Notes under the pieces: generated by a model | Databases searched by the model: none | What the model saw: only the letters and a program-made list of their open reading frames with translations | Told to the model about the DNA's origin: nothing | In this document: piece after piece, positions 34,821 through 45,105 of the stretch | How the letters are laid out: each line of letters opens with the position of its first letter | Numbering within the stretch: position 1 is the stretch's first letter | Translations under genes and position numbers: made by a program | Assembly (NCBI GenBank): GCA_016789175.1 | Contig: JAEURK010000340.1 | Span: forward strand, 1-45,105 | Direction of reading: 5' to 3' | DNA: 45,105 nt | Origin: Anaerolineales bacterium | GTDB lineage: Bacteria > Chloroflexota > Anaerolineae > Anaerolineales > UBA6663

Positions 34821-35960
34821 CTACTGGGCGAGCCCCATTTCGTCGATGAAGTGGAAATAGCCCAGCCCGGTATGGCCGCGCGGGATCGCAAGCGCCCGCT
34901 CAAACGTGGACTGCATGACCTGGTTGGATCGCGTCGCGCTGCTCTTGACGATCCCGTGCAGCACCTCCAGGGCGTGGTAGGCCATCTCCTTGCTGGCGCG
35001 GTGCTTGCGGCCCGTCCGCAGCGCCCAGGCCATGTCAGCCACGCCGAGCCCGCGCGATTCGTCGCTGAAGGCATGGCTCTGCTGCATGAGGAACGGCTCA
35101 CCGTTGCCCTTCAAGATCACGCGCACGTCGCCCCCAAACTGGTTGGGGTCGGCCATGTGCATCACACCCAGGGTCCCGGCCACCACCAGGCTGGGCTTCT
35201 CGGGCATGAGGAAGATCGAATTCGAATCGAACAAGATGGTCCCGACCGTGCCGCGCTCGAATTGCAGGAGGCCGGCCATCAGGTTCTCGCATTCGACCTG
35301 GAAGACCTCGCCGAACTTCTCCAGCGAGTAATCGGGCTTCTCGGGATTTCGGGTTCGCACAACCCCCGACACTTCCTTGACGGGTCCGAGGATGCTCAGC
35401 AAGGCCGTGATCGAGTAGATGCCCACGTCGAAGCCGATGCCGCCGCCCGGCCTGGCCGTGAACGGGAAGGCCCGGTTGAGGATCTCGCTGTCACGGGTGA
35501 AGGCGCAGTAGCAGGAAGTGATGTCGCCGAGCAGGCCGGAATCGACGACGTAGCGGGCCGTCTGAATGGCGGACCCAAGGAAGGTGTCCGGGGCCGCGCC
35601 GAGGGCCAGGCCCTTCCGATCGGCGATCTCCACCAGCTCGCGCGCGTGCTCCAGCTCCACCGACAGCACTTTCTCGGTGTAGACGTTCTTGCCGGCCTCG
35701 AGGAGCTGTTTGCTCACGGAATAGTGCACAGCCGGTGTGGTGAGGTTGACCACGATCTCGATCGAGTCGTCCGCGACGATCTCCGCCATGGTGAGGGCCT
35801 TGATCCCGTACTTCTCGGCCTTGGCCTGGGCCAGCTCCGGCCTCAGGTCGTAACAGCCCACCACCTCCAGGATCTTGAACTTGGTGGTCATGGCTTTGAG
35901 ATAGGCTTCGCTGATCACGCCGCACCCGACGATCGCTACTTTGACGGGTTGAATCTTCAT
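34821..35960 (-). CDS. Gfo/Idh/MocA family NAD(P)-dependent oxidoreductase
   Basis: A 379-residue dehydrogenase. Residues 1-120 are the Rossmann domain: VKVAIVGCGVISEAYLKAM (GxGxxS/A dinucleotide loop) and the family's catalytic-region motif GKNVYTEKVLSVELEHA, where the usual EKP reads EKV. The C-terminal alpha/beta domain starts with GDITSCYCAFTRDSE and includes GGGIGFDVGIYSITALLSIL (the G-x-x-x-D-x-G-x-H-x-like block, with Tyr/Ser where His is common). Members oxidise sugars, inositols or glycosides. ATG 35960 has AAGG 11 nt upstream; ATG 35969 is possible. Fourth gene of the operon. Confidence 0.9.
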   Translation of the reverse strand: MKIQPVKVAIVGCGVISEAYLKAMTTKFKILEVVGCYDLRPELAQAKAEKYGIKALTMAEIVADDSIEIVVNLTTPAVHYSVSKQLLEAGKNVYTEKVLSVELEHARELVEIADRKGLALGAAPDTFLGSAIQTARYVVDSGLLGDITSCYCAFTRDSEILNRAFPFTARPGGGIGFDVGIYSITALLSILGPVKEVSGVVRTRNPEKPDYSLEKFGEVFQVECENLMAGLLQFERGTVGTILFDSNSIFLMPEKPSLVVAGTLGVMHMADPNQFGGDVRVILKGNGEPFLMQQSHAFSDESRGLGVADMAWALRTGRKHRASKEMAYHALEVLHGIVKSSATRSNQVMQSTFERALAIPRGHTGLGYFHFIDEMGLAQ

Positions 35961-35998
35961 GGTCGTCATGTCCTTGGGAGGTTGGGGTCGCCGAAGGC

Positions 35999-36880
35999 TC
36001 AGGCCTTGAGGCGATAAGACACAAAGGCAATCGTGCGGTTGTCGGGCGACCAGGAGTTCACGTTGATCGTCCCCTGTCCGCCGAAGAGCTTCACGAGGGT
36101 CTTCGATGCGCCGCCACCGGCCGGGATCAGGCGCAGCTCGACGTTCTTGTTGGCCGGATGGTCGCCCGGATCCACATCGCCTTTGCCGTAGGCGATGTAC
36201 ACCACCCATTCGCCATCCGGCGAAACGTGCGGGAACCAGCAGTTAGCGTCCTCCTGGACCACGTGTGTCGGGTTGGACCCGTCCACCGCCATGCGCCAGA
36301 CCTGCATCAGGCCCGTCCGCGTGGAGTTGAACCAGATGTGCCGGCCGTCGGGCGAATACTCCGGCCCGTCATCCAGACCGGGCAGGTCGGTGAGCTGGGT
36401 CTCCGGACCGCCGTCGACCGCAATGGTGTAGATGTCGTACTGGCCGCCGCGCTCGGCGCAGTAGGCCAGCCGCCGGCCGTCGGGCGACCAGCCGTGCAGG
36501 TAGCTGGGACCTTTCGGCGTGACCAGGGTCGGTTGGCCGCCCGCCAGCGGCAGGATGTAGATCCGCGAGGTGGCATCCTCGTTCGTGAAGTGGCTGACGG
36601 CGATCTGTGAGTTGTCGGGCGAGAGAACGTGGTCGTTGTTGCAGTCGGTGGCGAGACCGGTGTCGATTGGTTTGATCTCGCCGGTGGCCAGCGCGTACGT
36701 GTACAGCTTCCCCTGGCTGTTGTAGACCAGGGTGCGGCCATCCTTCGTCCAGTTGGGCGCCTCGATGACGACGTCGAATTCCTTGAGGACAGTTCGAACC
36801 CCGGTCTGCACGTCCAGGGTCTCGAGGATGCTGTAGGAGTCACGCGCCGATATCCACTGTCGAAGGGTGTTGATGTCCAT
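35999..36880 (-). CDS. Cytosolic TolB-like beta-propeller protein (PD40 repeats)
   Basis: A 293-residue protein without signal peptide. At least five PD40/WD40-like repeats are visible: [94 protein letters not shown] and [16 protein letters not shown]. The shape is a six- or seven-bladed propeller. Lacking export signals, it is not a TolB proper; cytosolic propellers of this look include oligogalacturonide-lyase-like enzymes, but it is shorter than those and I see no catalytic signature. Third gene of the operon, 13 bp after the VOC gene. Confidence 0.88.
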   Translation of the reverse strand: MDINTLRQWISARDSYSILETLDVQTGVRTVLKEFDVVIEAPNWTKDGRTLVYNSQGKLYTYALATGEIKPIDTGLATDCNNDHVLSPDNSQIAVSHFTNEDATSRIYILPLAGGQPTLVTPKGPSYLHGWSPDGRRLAYCAERGGQYDIYTIAVDGGPETQLTDLPGLDDGPEYSPDGRHIWFNSTRTGLMQVWRMAVDGSNPTHVVQEDANCWFPHVSPDGEWVVYIAYGKGDVDPGDHPANKNVELRLIPAGGGASKTLVKLFGGQGTINVNSWSPDNRTIAFVSYRLKA

Positions 36881-36893
36881 GGTCAGGGCTGCC

Positions 36894-37403
36894 TTACTTC
36901 AGTTCGTCCATTGGGTTGACCGCGCCCGCCATTAGACCCTGGAACAGCGCGCGGTTATCGGCCTGATTGTTCACGCTGAGCTCCAGACCTAACGCCTCGC
37001 GGGTGTCCACGTAGCTGTACGAGCCGGAGGGGTGATAGCCGACGTGATACGGGAGGTCGACGCCGATCTCGGCCAGCGTGTGCTGAAACGCCTTTCGGTC
37101 GTCGACGAGCACGCAGAAGTGAAAGACGCCCTGGCCGTGTTCCTCCAGGAACGTCCGCCACGGGCTGGGGGAGGCGCCCGGCTGGATCAATTCGAGGACA
37201 AAGCCGGCCAGCTGGTATTTCGCCACCTGGCAGTCGGTGTATTCGGCGGCCGCGCCGTGCGTGTAGTGGAGCAGGACCCCGGGTGGAAAGATGGTCTCGA
37301 TCTTCTCTTCCGGCACCCCCAGGACCCTGGACCAATGGGCGTTGGCCCGCCGGACATCGCGCACCACGACGCAGATCTGGGTGACGAGGTTGTTGCCTGC
37401 CAT
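36894..37403 (-). CDS. VOC superfamily protein (glyoxalase/epimerase type)
   Basis: A 169-residue protein with two beta-alpha-beta-beta-beta modules: [20 protein letters not shown] at the N-terminus and [20 protein letters not shown] in the second half, resembling methylmalonyl-CoA epimerase-type VOC proteins. His in FHFCV and Glu in LGLELSV could be metal ligands; the first His expected near the N-terminus is replaced by Gln. GAGGAGG is 7 nt before ATG 37403, a strong ribosome site. Second gene of the operon, 54 bp after the LacI-type regulator. Confidence 0.88.
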   Translation of the reverse strand: MAGNNLVTQICVVVRDVRRANAHWSRVLGVPEEKIETIFPPGVLLHYTHGAAAEYTDCQVAKYQLAGFVLELIQPGASPSPWRTFLEEHGQGVFHFCVLVDDRKAFQHTLAEIGVDLPYHVGYHPSGSYSYVDTREALGLELSVNNQADNRALFQGLMAGAVNPMDELK

Positions 37404-37457
37404 CGTCGTTCCTCCTCGTGTCTTCGCCAATCCATCCCGCCATGAAAAGCCCGCACC

Positions 37458-38480
37458 TCAGGCCAGGGTGCTCACCGATTGGCGGTCGATGAGCACGGTG
37501 TTGACCCTGACGGTCCTGGCCGGGGCCTTGCGATCCCCCAGGCGCCGCAGAATCAGCGCGATGGCGTGCTGACCGATCGCCTCGAGCGACAGCCCGACCG
37601 ATGTGATCGGGGGGGCCAACAAGGCCGAGAGCGTGTCGTCATAGCCGACCAGCGCGAGATCCTCTGGGACGCGTCTGCCCTGTTGGTGCAGGGCTTGCAG
37701 CACGCCACAGGCAAATAGATCCGATGTCGCGAACACGGCGGTGGGCGGGTCCGCAAGCTTCGACAGGGCTTCCGTGGCCTGGTAACCGGCCGCGACCGAG
37801 TACTCGGGCACGAAGCAGGTGCAGGCCTGGTCGAGTGCGAGGCCAGCGTCCCCCAGGGCATCGCAATAGCCCCGGTAGCGCAACTTCTCGACGTCATGGA
37901 CCAGCGGCAGGCCGATAAAGCCGATCCGCCGATGGCCCCGGGCGATGATGTGCCGGACGGCCTCCGCCGCGCCCTGCCGGTCGTCCACCCGAATGCGGTC
38001 CACCTGGGGCAGGGTGAAAGTCCGCTCGATCATCACGACCGGGATCTTCAGACCGACCAGCTTGCGGATCAAAGCCTTCGAGACGCGTGTGTTCGACGTG
38101 ATGATCACGCCGTCTACACGGTGCCCGATCAACTCGCGCACCTGGGCTTCCTCTTCGTCCAGGTTGGGGTGGCCGGTCATGGTCAGCACCTGGAAACCCT
38201 GCGCCAGGGCCGCCGTATTGACCGCCAGACTGATCTTGGCGAACAGCATGTTGGGGTTGAACACGACGAGATGCCCGATCAGCTTGCTCTCGCGGTTCTT
38301 CAAGCCTTGGGCCAGCTTGTCGGGCACGTAGCCCGCCGTTTGGATCAGTCGTTCGATCCGGGCCCGGTTCGCGGCGCTGACATAGCCGCGCTTGTGCAGG
38401 ACGCGCCCGACTGTGGCCAGCGACACACCTGCTGCTTCGGCGATATCGGCCATCCTGACGTTCTTGCCCAGACGCTGCAT
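37458..38480 (-). CDS. LacI-family transcriptional repressor
   Basis: A 340-residue regulator: LacI HTH at residues 8-55 (VRMADIAEAAGVSLATVGRV, then ALHKRGYVSAANRARIERL-like hinge helix) followed by a periplasmic-binding-protein-type ligand domain (LIGHLVVFNPNMLFAKISLA, RVDGVIITSNTRV, PEDLALVGYDD). The usual S-x-x-T-V-S-R in the recognition helix reads SLATVGR. A perfect LacI-type palindrome lies immediately upstream of its start, predicting strong autoregulation. It heads the operon of VOC, propeller, oxidoreductase and methyltransferase genes and is the obvious candidate to control it in response to a sugar-like ligand. Confidence 0.95.
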   Translation of the reverse strand: MQRLGKNVRMADIAEAAGVSLATVGRVLHKRGYVSAANRARIERLIQTAGYVPDKLAQGLKNRESKLIGHLVVFNPNMLFAKISLAVNTAALAQGFQVLTMTGHPNLDEEEAQVRELIGHRVDGVIITSNTRVSKALIRKLVGLKIPVVMIERTFTLPQVDRIRVDDRQGAAEAVRHIIARGHRRIGFIGLPLVHDVEKLRYRGYCDALGDAGLALDQACTCFVPEYSVAAGYQATEALSKLADPPTAVFATSDLFACGVLQALHQQGRRVPEDLALVGYDDTLSALLAPPITSVGLSLEAIGQHAIALILRRLGDRKAPARTVRVNTVLIDRQSVSTLA

Positions 38481-38481
38481 A

Positions 38482-38495
38482 TGTTAACGTTAACA
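38482..38495. promoter_or_regulatory. LacI-type operator TGTTAACGTTAACA
   Basis: A perfect 14-bp palindrome with the central CG typical of LacI/PurR-family operators, ending 1 base before the repressor's start codon. Binding here would block transcription or its start. I found no second copy in the window. Confidence 0.85.
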
Positions 38496-38629
38496 CATTC
38501 GAGGGTGGCGCACAAGACCCCGGTGAGGTGTCGGCAAAATCGAAGGGTGCCGCGTTGTGCGGGCATCGCCCCGCACAACGCGGCACACGGGTGGGTTCCG
38601 AACAGCAGCCCGGTCGCTTCGGCGCGATG

Positions 38630-39046
38630 TCAGGCCTTCGGCCCGGTGATGTTCACGAACCAGGCGACCCCAAAGCGATCGGTCAGCATGCCGAACATGT
38701 CGCCCCAGGGCGCCCGATCGAGCGGCATGGTGATCGTCGCGCCCTCCGAAAGCTTCTCGAAGTAGCCTTTGAGCTCGGGCTCGTTGTCGCCGCTTAGCGA
38801 CATCCGGATGCTCGCCCCGGGCTCGTACGGCATCTCGGCGGGGGTGTCGGACGCCATGAACACGATGCCGTTATCGGCCGTGAGCTGGGCGTGCATGATG
38901 TAGTTCATCTCGACCGGGTCCTGCGAGGCGTGCCCTTCGCCATACGTCTGCATGACCAACTTCCCGCCGAAGACCGTGTGATAGAACGCCATGGCCTGGC
39001 GGGCGTTGTTCTTGAAGCTGAGATACGGGTTGAGTTGGGATGGCAT
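38630..39046 (-). CDS. PhnB/YjdN-like VOC family protein
   Basis: A 138-residue protein beginning QLNPYLSFKNNARQAMAFYH, the PhnB/YjdN opening, with VFGGKLVMQTYGEG, MHAQLTADNGIVFMASD and the C-terminal PWGDMFGMLTDRFGVAWFVN. Full-length and single-domain. Function of this group is unknown; it is sometimes annotated as a 3-demethylubiquinone methyltransferase by old similarity, which is not supported here. AGGAG lies 6 nt before ATG 39046. Stands alone. Confidence 0.92.
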   Translation of the reverse strand: MPSQLNPYLSFKNNARQAMAFYHTVFGGKLVMQTYGEGHASQDPVEMNYIMHAQLTADNGIVFMASDTPAEMPYEPGASIRMSLSGDNEPELKGYFEKLSEGATITMPLDRAPWGDMFGMLTDRFGVAWFVNITGPKA

Positions 39047-39194
39047 GACGGCTCCTGTCTGGCGGATCGCAAGCACGACTCGTGACGGTTGAGCCGAGAT
39101 TCTAGCGCTCCGGCCGTGTTTTGGCGGCCCCGGGCCCGGCGCGTGTGCGCGGGCGAGCGGAGCGTTTGCCTGACGGCCTGGCCGGCCTGGATGC

Positions 39195-39200
39195 TAGAAT
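39195..39200 (+). promoter_or_regulatory. -10 box (TAGAAT) of leaderless sensor-regulator gene
   Basis: TAGAAT, then six bases (ccccgc), then the ATG at 39207, with no ribosome site. Same geometry as at 4328 and 16205. Confidence 0.6.
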
Positions 39201-39206
39201 CCCCGC

Positions 39207-42719
<3,513 letters not shown>

Positions 42720-42836
42720 GACCTCTCCCGCTTTTGGTCAAATCTAGCCCGCTGCGCGACAAGACAGCCTCAGGCTTTTCCACTATCGTGTCCGAGTTGT
42801 GTCATCGGAGCGTTACGGGAGCCGCGAGGCCTGGCC

Positions 42837-43199
42837 ATGCCCCCTTTGCCCACGAGGCTGTTGGTCGTCGGTAACGATGTGAGGTTGATCCACCTGCTGC
42901 GCCGGTACGGCGAACAGAGCGGCTGCCAAATGATCGTGCCGGCCCCGGCGTCCGAAGCGACGCAGGCTGATCCGGGGCAGCCCACCGCGCTGGTGTTCCT
43001 GTCGCTCGACGATCTGCAGACCGCCCAGACCGTGGTCGACGATCTGGCCGCGCTCGAAACGCCCGTGCTTGTATGTGCGTCTGTGGCGGAGGAAGCTCGC
43101 GCTCGCGAGCTCGGCGCGGATGCCTGTCTGTTGCACCCGCTGACGTATGAACACTTCCTGGCGGTCCTGGCAGCGATCGGCCCGTCACAGGCGCATTAA
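42837..43199 (+). CDS. Degenerate stand-alone receiver-like protein
   Basis: A 120-residue protein with the CheY-like pattern RLLVVGNDVRLIHLLRRYGE (the acidic pair reads ND), TALVFLSLDDLQTAQTVVDD (Ser at the expected phospho-Asp position) and DACLLHPLTYEHFLAVLAAI (His in place of the conserved Lys). It keeps the fold but lacks the phosphorylation residues, so it is probably a pseudo-receiver that binds a partner. It lies 117 bp downstream of the sensor-regulator, same strand, and 158 bp before the binding-protein gene. No clear ribosome site; GAGG 11 nt upstream. Confidence 0.7.
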   Translation: MPPLPTRLLVVGNDVRLIHLLRRYGEQSGCQMIVPAPASEATQADPGQPTALVFLSLDDLQTAQTVVDDLAALETPVLVCASVAEEARARELGADACLLHPLTYEHFLAVLAAIGPSQAH

Positions 43200-43357
43200 T
43201 CCCGCCATGGTGCAAAAACACCCTGCTTTTCGACAATCCCCATCGCCGGTCACCGTCTACGATCGACGTTGGATCACTGGCACACCCCGCCGGGGCTGGC
43301 GCGTCGCGCCGTCCATCCGGTTCAAAGGTGCCAACCCGTGCGCAAAAGGAGAAGCGT

Positions 43358-44962
43358 ATGAAGAAGAAGCTCGTGCCCATCTGGGGGCCGGCGGTTGCGT
43401 TGAGCCTCGTGCTTTCGGCTTGCGGCCCGGCTGCGACAACGGCCCCGACTGCAGTAGCGGTCGAACCCACGGCCGCGCCGGCTGAGCCGACAGCCGCACC
43501 GGTCGAACCCACAGCTGCCCCGACGGAGGCCCCGGCCGCCGAGGCGACGCCGTCCGCGACCCTCAAGATCTGGGCGGACGACACCCGCACACCCATCCTG
43601 CTCGCGCTGGCCGAGGACTTCAAGGCGCAGTACAACGTCGAGCTGGTGGTCGAAGACCTGGGGCGCGTGCAAGACATTCGCACCCCGATGATCACGGCCG
43701 CGCCCGCGGGCGAAGGCCCCGACATCTTCATCGGCGTCCACGACTGGCTGGGCGCCCTGGTGGAGAGCGGCCTGGTGGCGCCGGTTGACCTCGGCAGCAA
43801 GGCGTCGGAATTCGTGCCGATGTCGCTCGAGGCGTTCACCTACACCGACGGCAACCTCTACGGCGTGCCCTACGCCACCGAGAACCTCGGCTTCTTCTAC
43901 AACACGGAGCTGGTCGAGACGCCGCCCGCGACCTGGGCCGAGGTGCTCGAAATCGGCAAGCAACTCCAGTCTGAAGGCAAGGCCCAGTACGCGTTCGCGA
44001 TGGCCGGCGGCGGCTACGAGAACCTGCCGATCCTGACGGCCTTTGGCGGCTACATCTTCGGCAAGGACGACCAGGGCGCCTGGAACCCGAACGACGTCGG
44101 ACTCGATAGCCCCGGCATGATCGCCGGCGTCCAGTATCTGGCCGACGCGGCCGCTGATGGCCTGATCCCGAACACGGCCGACTACGAGACGGCGCATTCC
44201 CTGTTCGAGACCGGCCAGGTCCCGTTCCTGCTGGCGGGCCCGTGGGCGCTCGATCGCATCCGCGCGTCGGGCGTGCCCTACAAGGTGACGACCTTCCCCG
44301 ACAACGGCGCCCCGTTCTCGGGCGTGCAGGGCTTCATGATCAACGCGTTCAGCCCGAACGTCCTGCTGGCGCAGACCTTCCTGACCGAGTACGTCGCCAC
44401 CGAGGCGTTCATGCAGCAGATCTACGAGACCGGGCTGCGCCCCTCGGCTTTTGTGCCCGTCCTTGAGAAGACCACCGATCCCGATCTGCTCGCGATGGGC
44501 CAGATCACCAACGCCATGCCGATGCCGAACATCCCGGCCATGGGCTCGGTGTGGACGGCCTGGAACAACGGCATCGCGCTCGCGACGGCCGGCACCCAGG
44601 ACTCGGAATCGGCCATGACGGACGCCGCCAACCAGGTGCGTGCGCTCATCCAGGGCGCGCTGGCCGGGATGGTGAACCTGCCCGGCAGCTATCAGGACCA
44701 GACCGGCTGCGGCGGTCAGTGGGATCCGGCCTGTGAGGCGACCGCCCTGACCGAGGGCGACGACGGCCTGTACACGCTCACCGTGGATCTCACGGCCGGC
44801 GACTACGAGTACAAGGTCGCGCTTGACGGCGCGTGGACGGTCAACTACGGCTCCGACGGCGCTCAGGATGGCCCGAACTACACGCTCAGCCTGACGGCCG
44901 ACGGGTCGGTGACGTTCACCTACGATCCCGAGACCCACCTCGTGGAAGCAGAGGTCAAGTAA
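43358..44962 (+). CDS. Maltose-type ABC substrate-binding lipoprotein with C-terminal X25-like domain
   Basis: A 534-residue lipoprotein. AAAGGAGA is 6 nt before the ATG. Lipobox LSAC (Cys22), then a PTAAPAEPTAAPVEPTAAP-type linker to about 65. Residues about 67-430 are a family 1 (MalE-like) binding protein: TLKIWADDTRTPILLALAED, PDIFIGVHDWLGALVESGLV, LYGVPYATENLGFFYNTELV, PFLLAGPWALDRIRASGVPY. Residues 439-534 are an extra domain: LPGSYQDQTGCGGQWDPACE, TAGDYEYKVALDGAWTVNYG, TFTYDPETHLVEAEV, which matches the X25 module of pullulanases. X25 domains are thought to contact alpha-glucan or the enzyme core. Permease genes would be expected beyond the window edge. Confidence 0.92.
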   Translation: MKKKLVPIWGPAVALSLVLSACGPAATTAPTAVAVEPTAAPAEPTAAPVEPTAAPTEAPAAEATPSATLKIWADDTRTPILLALAEDFKAQYNVELVVEDLGRVQDIRTPMITAAPAGEGPDIFIGVHDWLGALVESGLVAPVDLGSKASEFVPMSLEAFTYTDGNLYGVPYATENLGFFYNTELVETPPATWAEVLEIGKQLQSEGKAQYAFAMAGGGYENLPILTAFGGYIFGKDDQGAWNPNDVGLDSPGMIAGVQYLADAAADGLIPNTADYETAHSLFETGQVPFLLAGPWALDRIRASGVPYKVTTFPDNGAPFSGVQGFMINAFSPNVLLAQTFLTEYVATEAFMQQIYETGLRPSAFVPVLEKTTDPDLLAMGQITNAMPMPNIPAMGSVWTAWNNGIALATAGTQDSESAMTDAANQVRALIQGALAGMVNLPGSYQDQTGCGGQWDPACEATALTEGDDGLYTLTVDLTAGDYEYKVALDGAWTVNYGSDGAQDGPNYTLSLTADGSVTFTYDPETHLVEAEVK

Positions 44963-44989
44963 ACCTCGCGCTGCTTTGAACCGATCGAA

Positions 44990-45028
44990 GTGGGTGGTGT
45001 CGGACGCACACCGCCCGTCACCACCCAC
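44990..45028 (+). terminator. 10-bp hairpin after the MalE-like gene
   Basis: gtgggtggtg (44990-44999) and caccacccac (45019-45028) pair perfectly around a 19-nt loop, 27 bp after the stop. No U-tract. Same design as the hairpin after the other binding-protein gene, so likely a 3' stabiliser. The last 77 bases of the window show no gene. Confidence 0.65.
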
Positions 45029-45105
45029 ATTCGCCGGATGCCCATTTAGACGGACCAAGGGCCCACGCCGCCGGGACCCAGGGGCGTCGATATAAAGGTC
45101 TGACC

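Noticed and set aside
43322-45058. 578-residue minus-strand frame opposite the MalE-like gene
   Set aside because: No recognisable domain; plus strand encodes a complete lipoprotein with a ribosome site.

Overview
This is a high-GC chromosomal window, most likely from a Chloroflexota bacterium (Anaerolineae/Caldilinea-like). The evidence is the set of large MalT/LuxR-type and AAA/TPR regulators, the lipoprotein solute-binding proteins with Pro/Thr/Ala-rich linkers, the DUF4386 and DUF6326 membrane proteins, and a LacI-type sensor fused to a histidine kinase. That placement is inference from gene content; there is no rRNA or other marker gene, and I see no tRNA, CRISPR array or intact mobile element.

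Layout. 1-4.3 kb: two large minus-strand AAA/TPR regulators, the first cut by the window edge. 4.6-10 kb: a secreted PhoX/DUF839-like phosphatase with a strong promoter and a perfect 22-bp 3' hairpin, a DUF4386 membrane protein, a frameshifted rhodanese remnant, a secreted beta-helix protein and a small secreted protein. 10.2-13.8 kb: an NYN-domain protein, a structured/repeat-rich intergenic region, and a two-gene quinone/catechol detoxification operon in which an MhqO-like dioxygenase is fused to an MhqD-like hydrolase. 14-15.8 kb: a gene graveyard (a chimeric TPR/NarL fragment meeting a frameshifted lipoprotein fragment) and a DUF6326 membrane protein. 15.9-24.2 kb: a long palindromic repeat, a MalT-like regulator, and a probable operon of an RsbU-type PP2C phosphatase and a 1199-residue Ser/Thr kinase-AAA-TPR protein.

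24.4-28.1 kb: a DinB protein, then a promoter-operator region feeding a PCu(A)C copper chaperone, DsrE-like protein and di-heme peroxidase operon. 28.2-29.5 kb: an AraC/GyrI-like regulator translationally coupled to a small membrane protein. 30.1-33.9 kb: an oligopeptide-type ABC importer (binding protein and two permeases, no ATPase gene in the window). 33.9-38.5 kb: a convergent five-gene operon (LacI regulator, VOC protein, cytosolic beta-propeller, Gfo/Idh/MocA oxidoreductase, methyltransferase-like protein) with a perfect operator at the regulator's own start; it looks like an undescribed catabolic cassette. 38.6-45.1 kb: a PhnB-like VOC protein, a 1170-residue cytosolic sensor kinase-regulator (LacI-type ligand domain, kinase, two receivers, AraC HTH), a degenerate stand-alone receiver, and a maltose-type binding lipoprotein carrying a C-terminal pullulanase-X25-like domain, together resembling a one-polypeptide-controlled alpha-glucan uptake locus.

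Cross-cutting signals: three big regulatory genes have a -10 box exactly 6 nt before their ATG, predicting leaderless mRNAs; both binding-protein genes are followed by a long-loop 10-11 bp hairpin; and dispersed palindromic repeats share identical words at distant sites.
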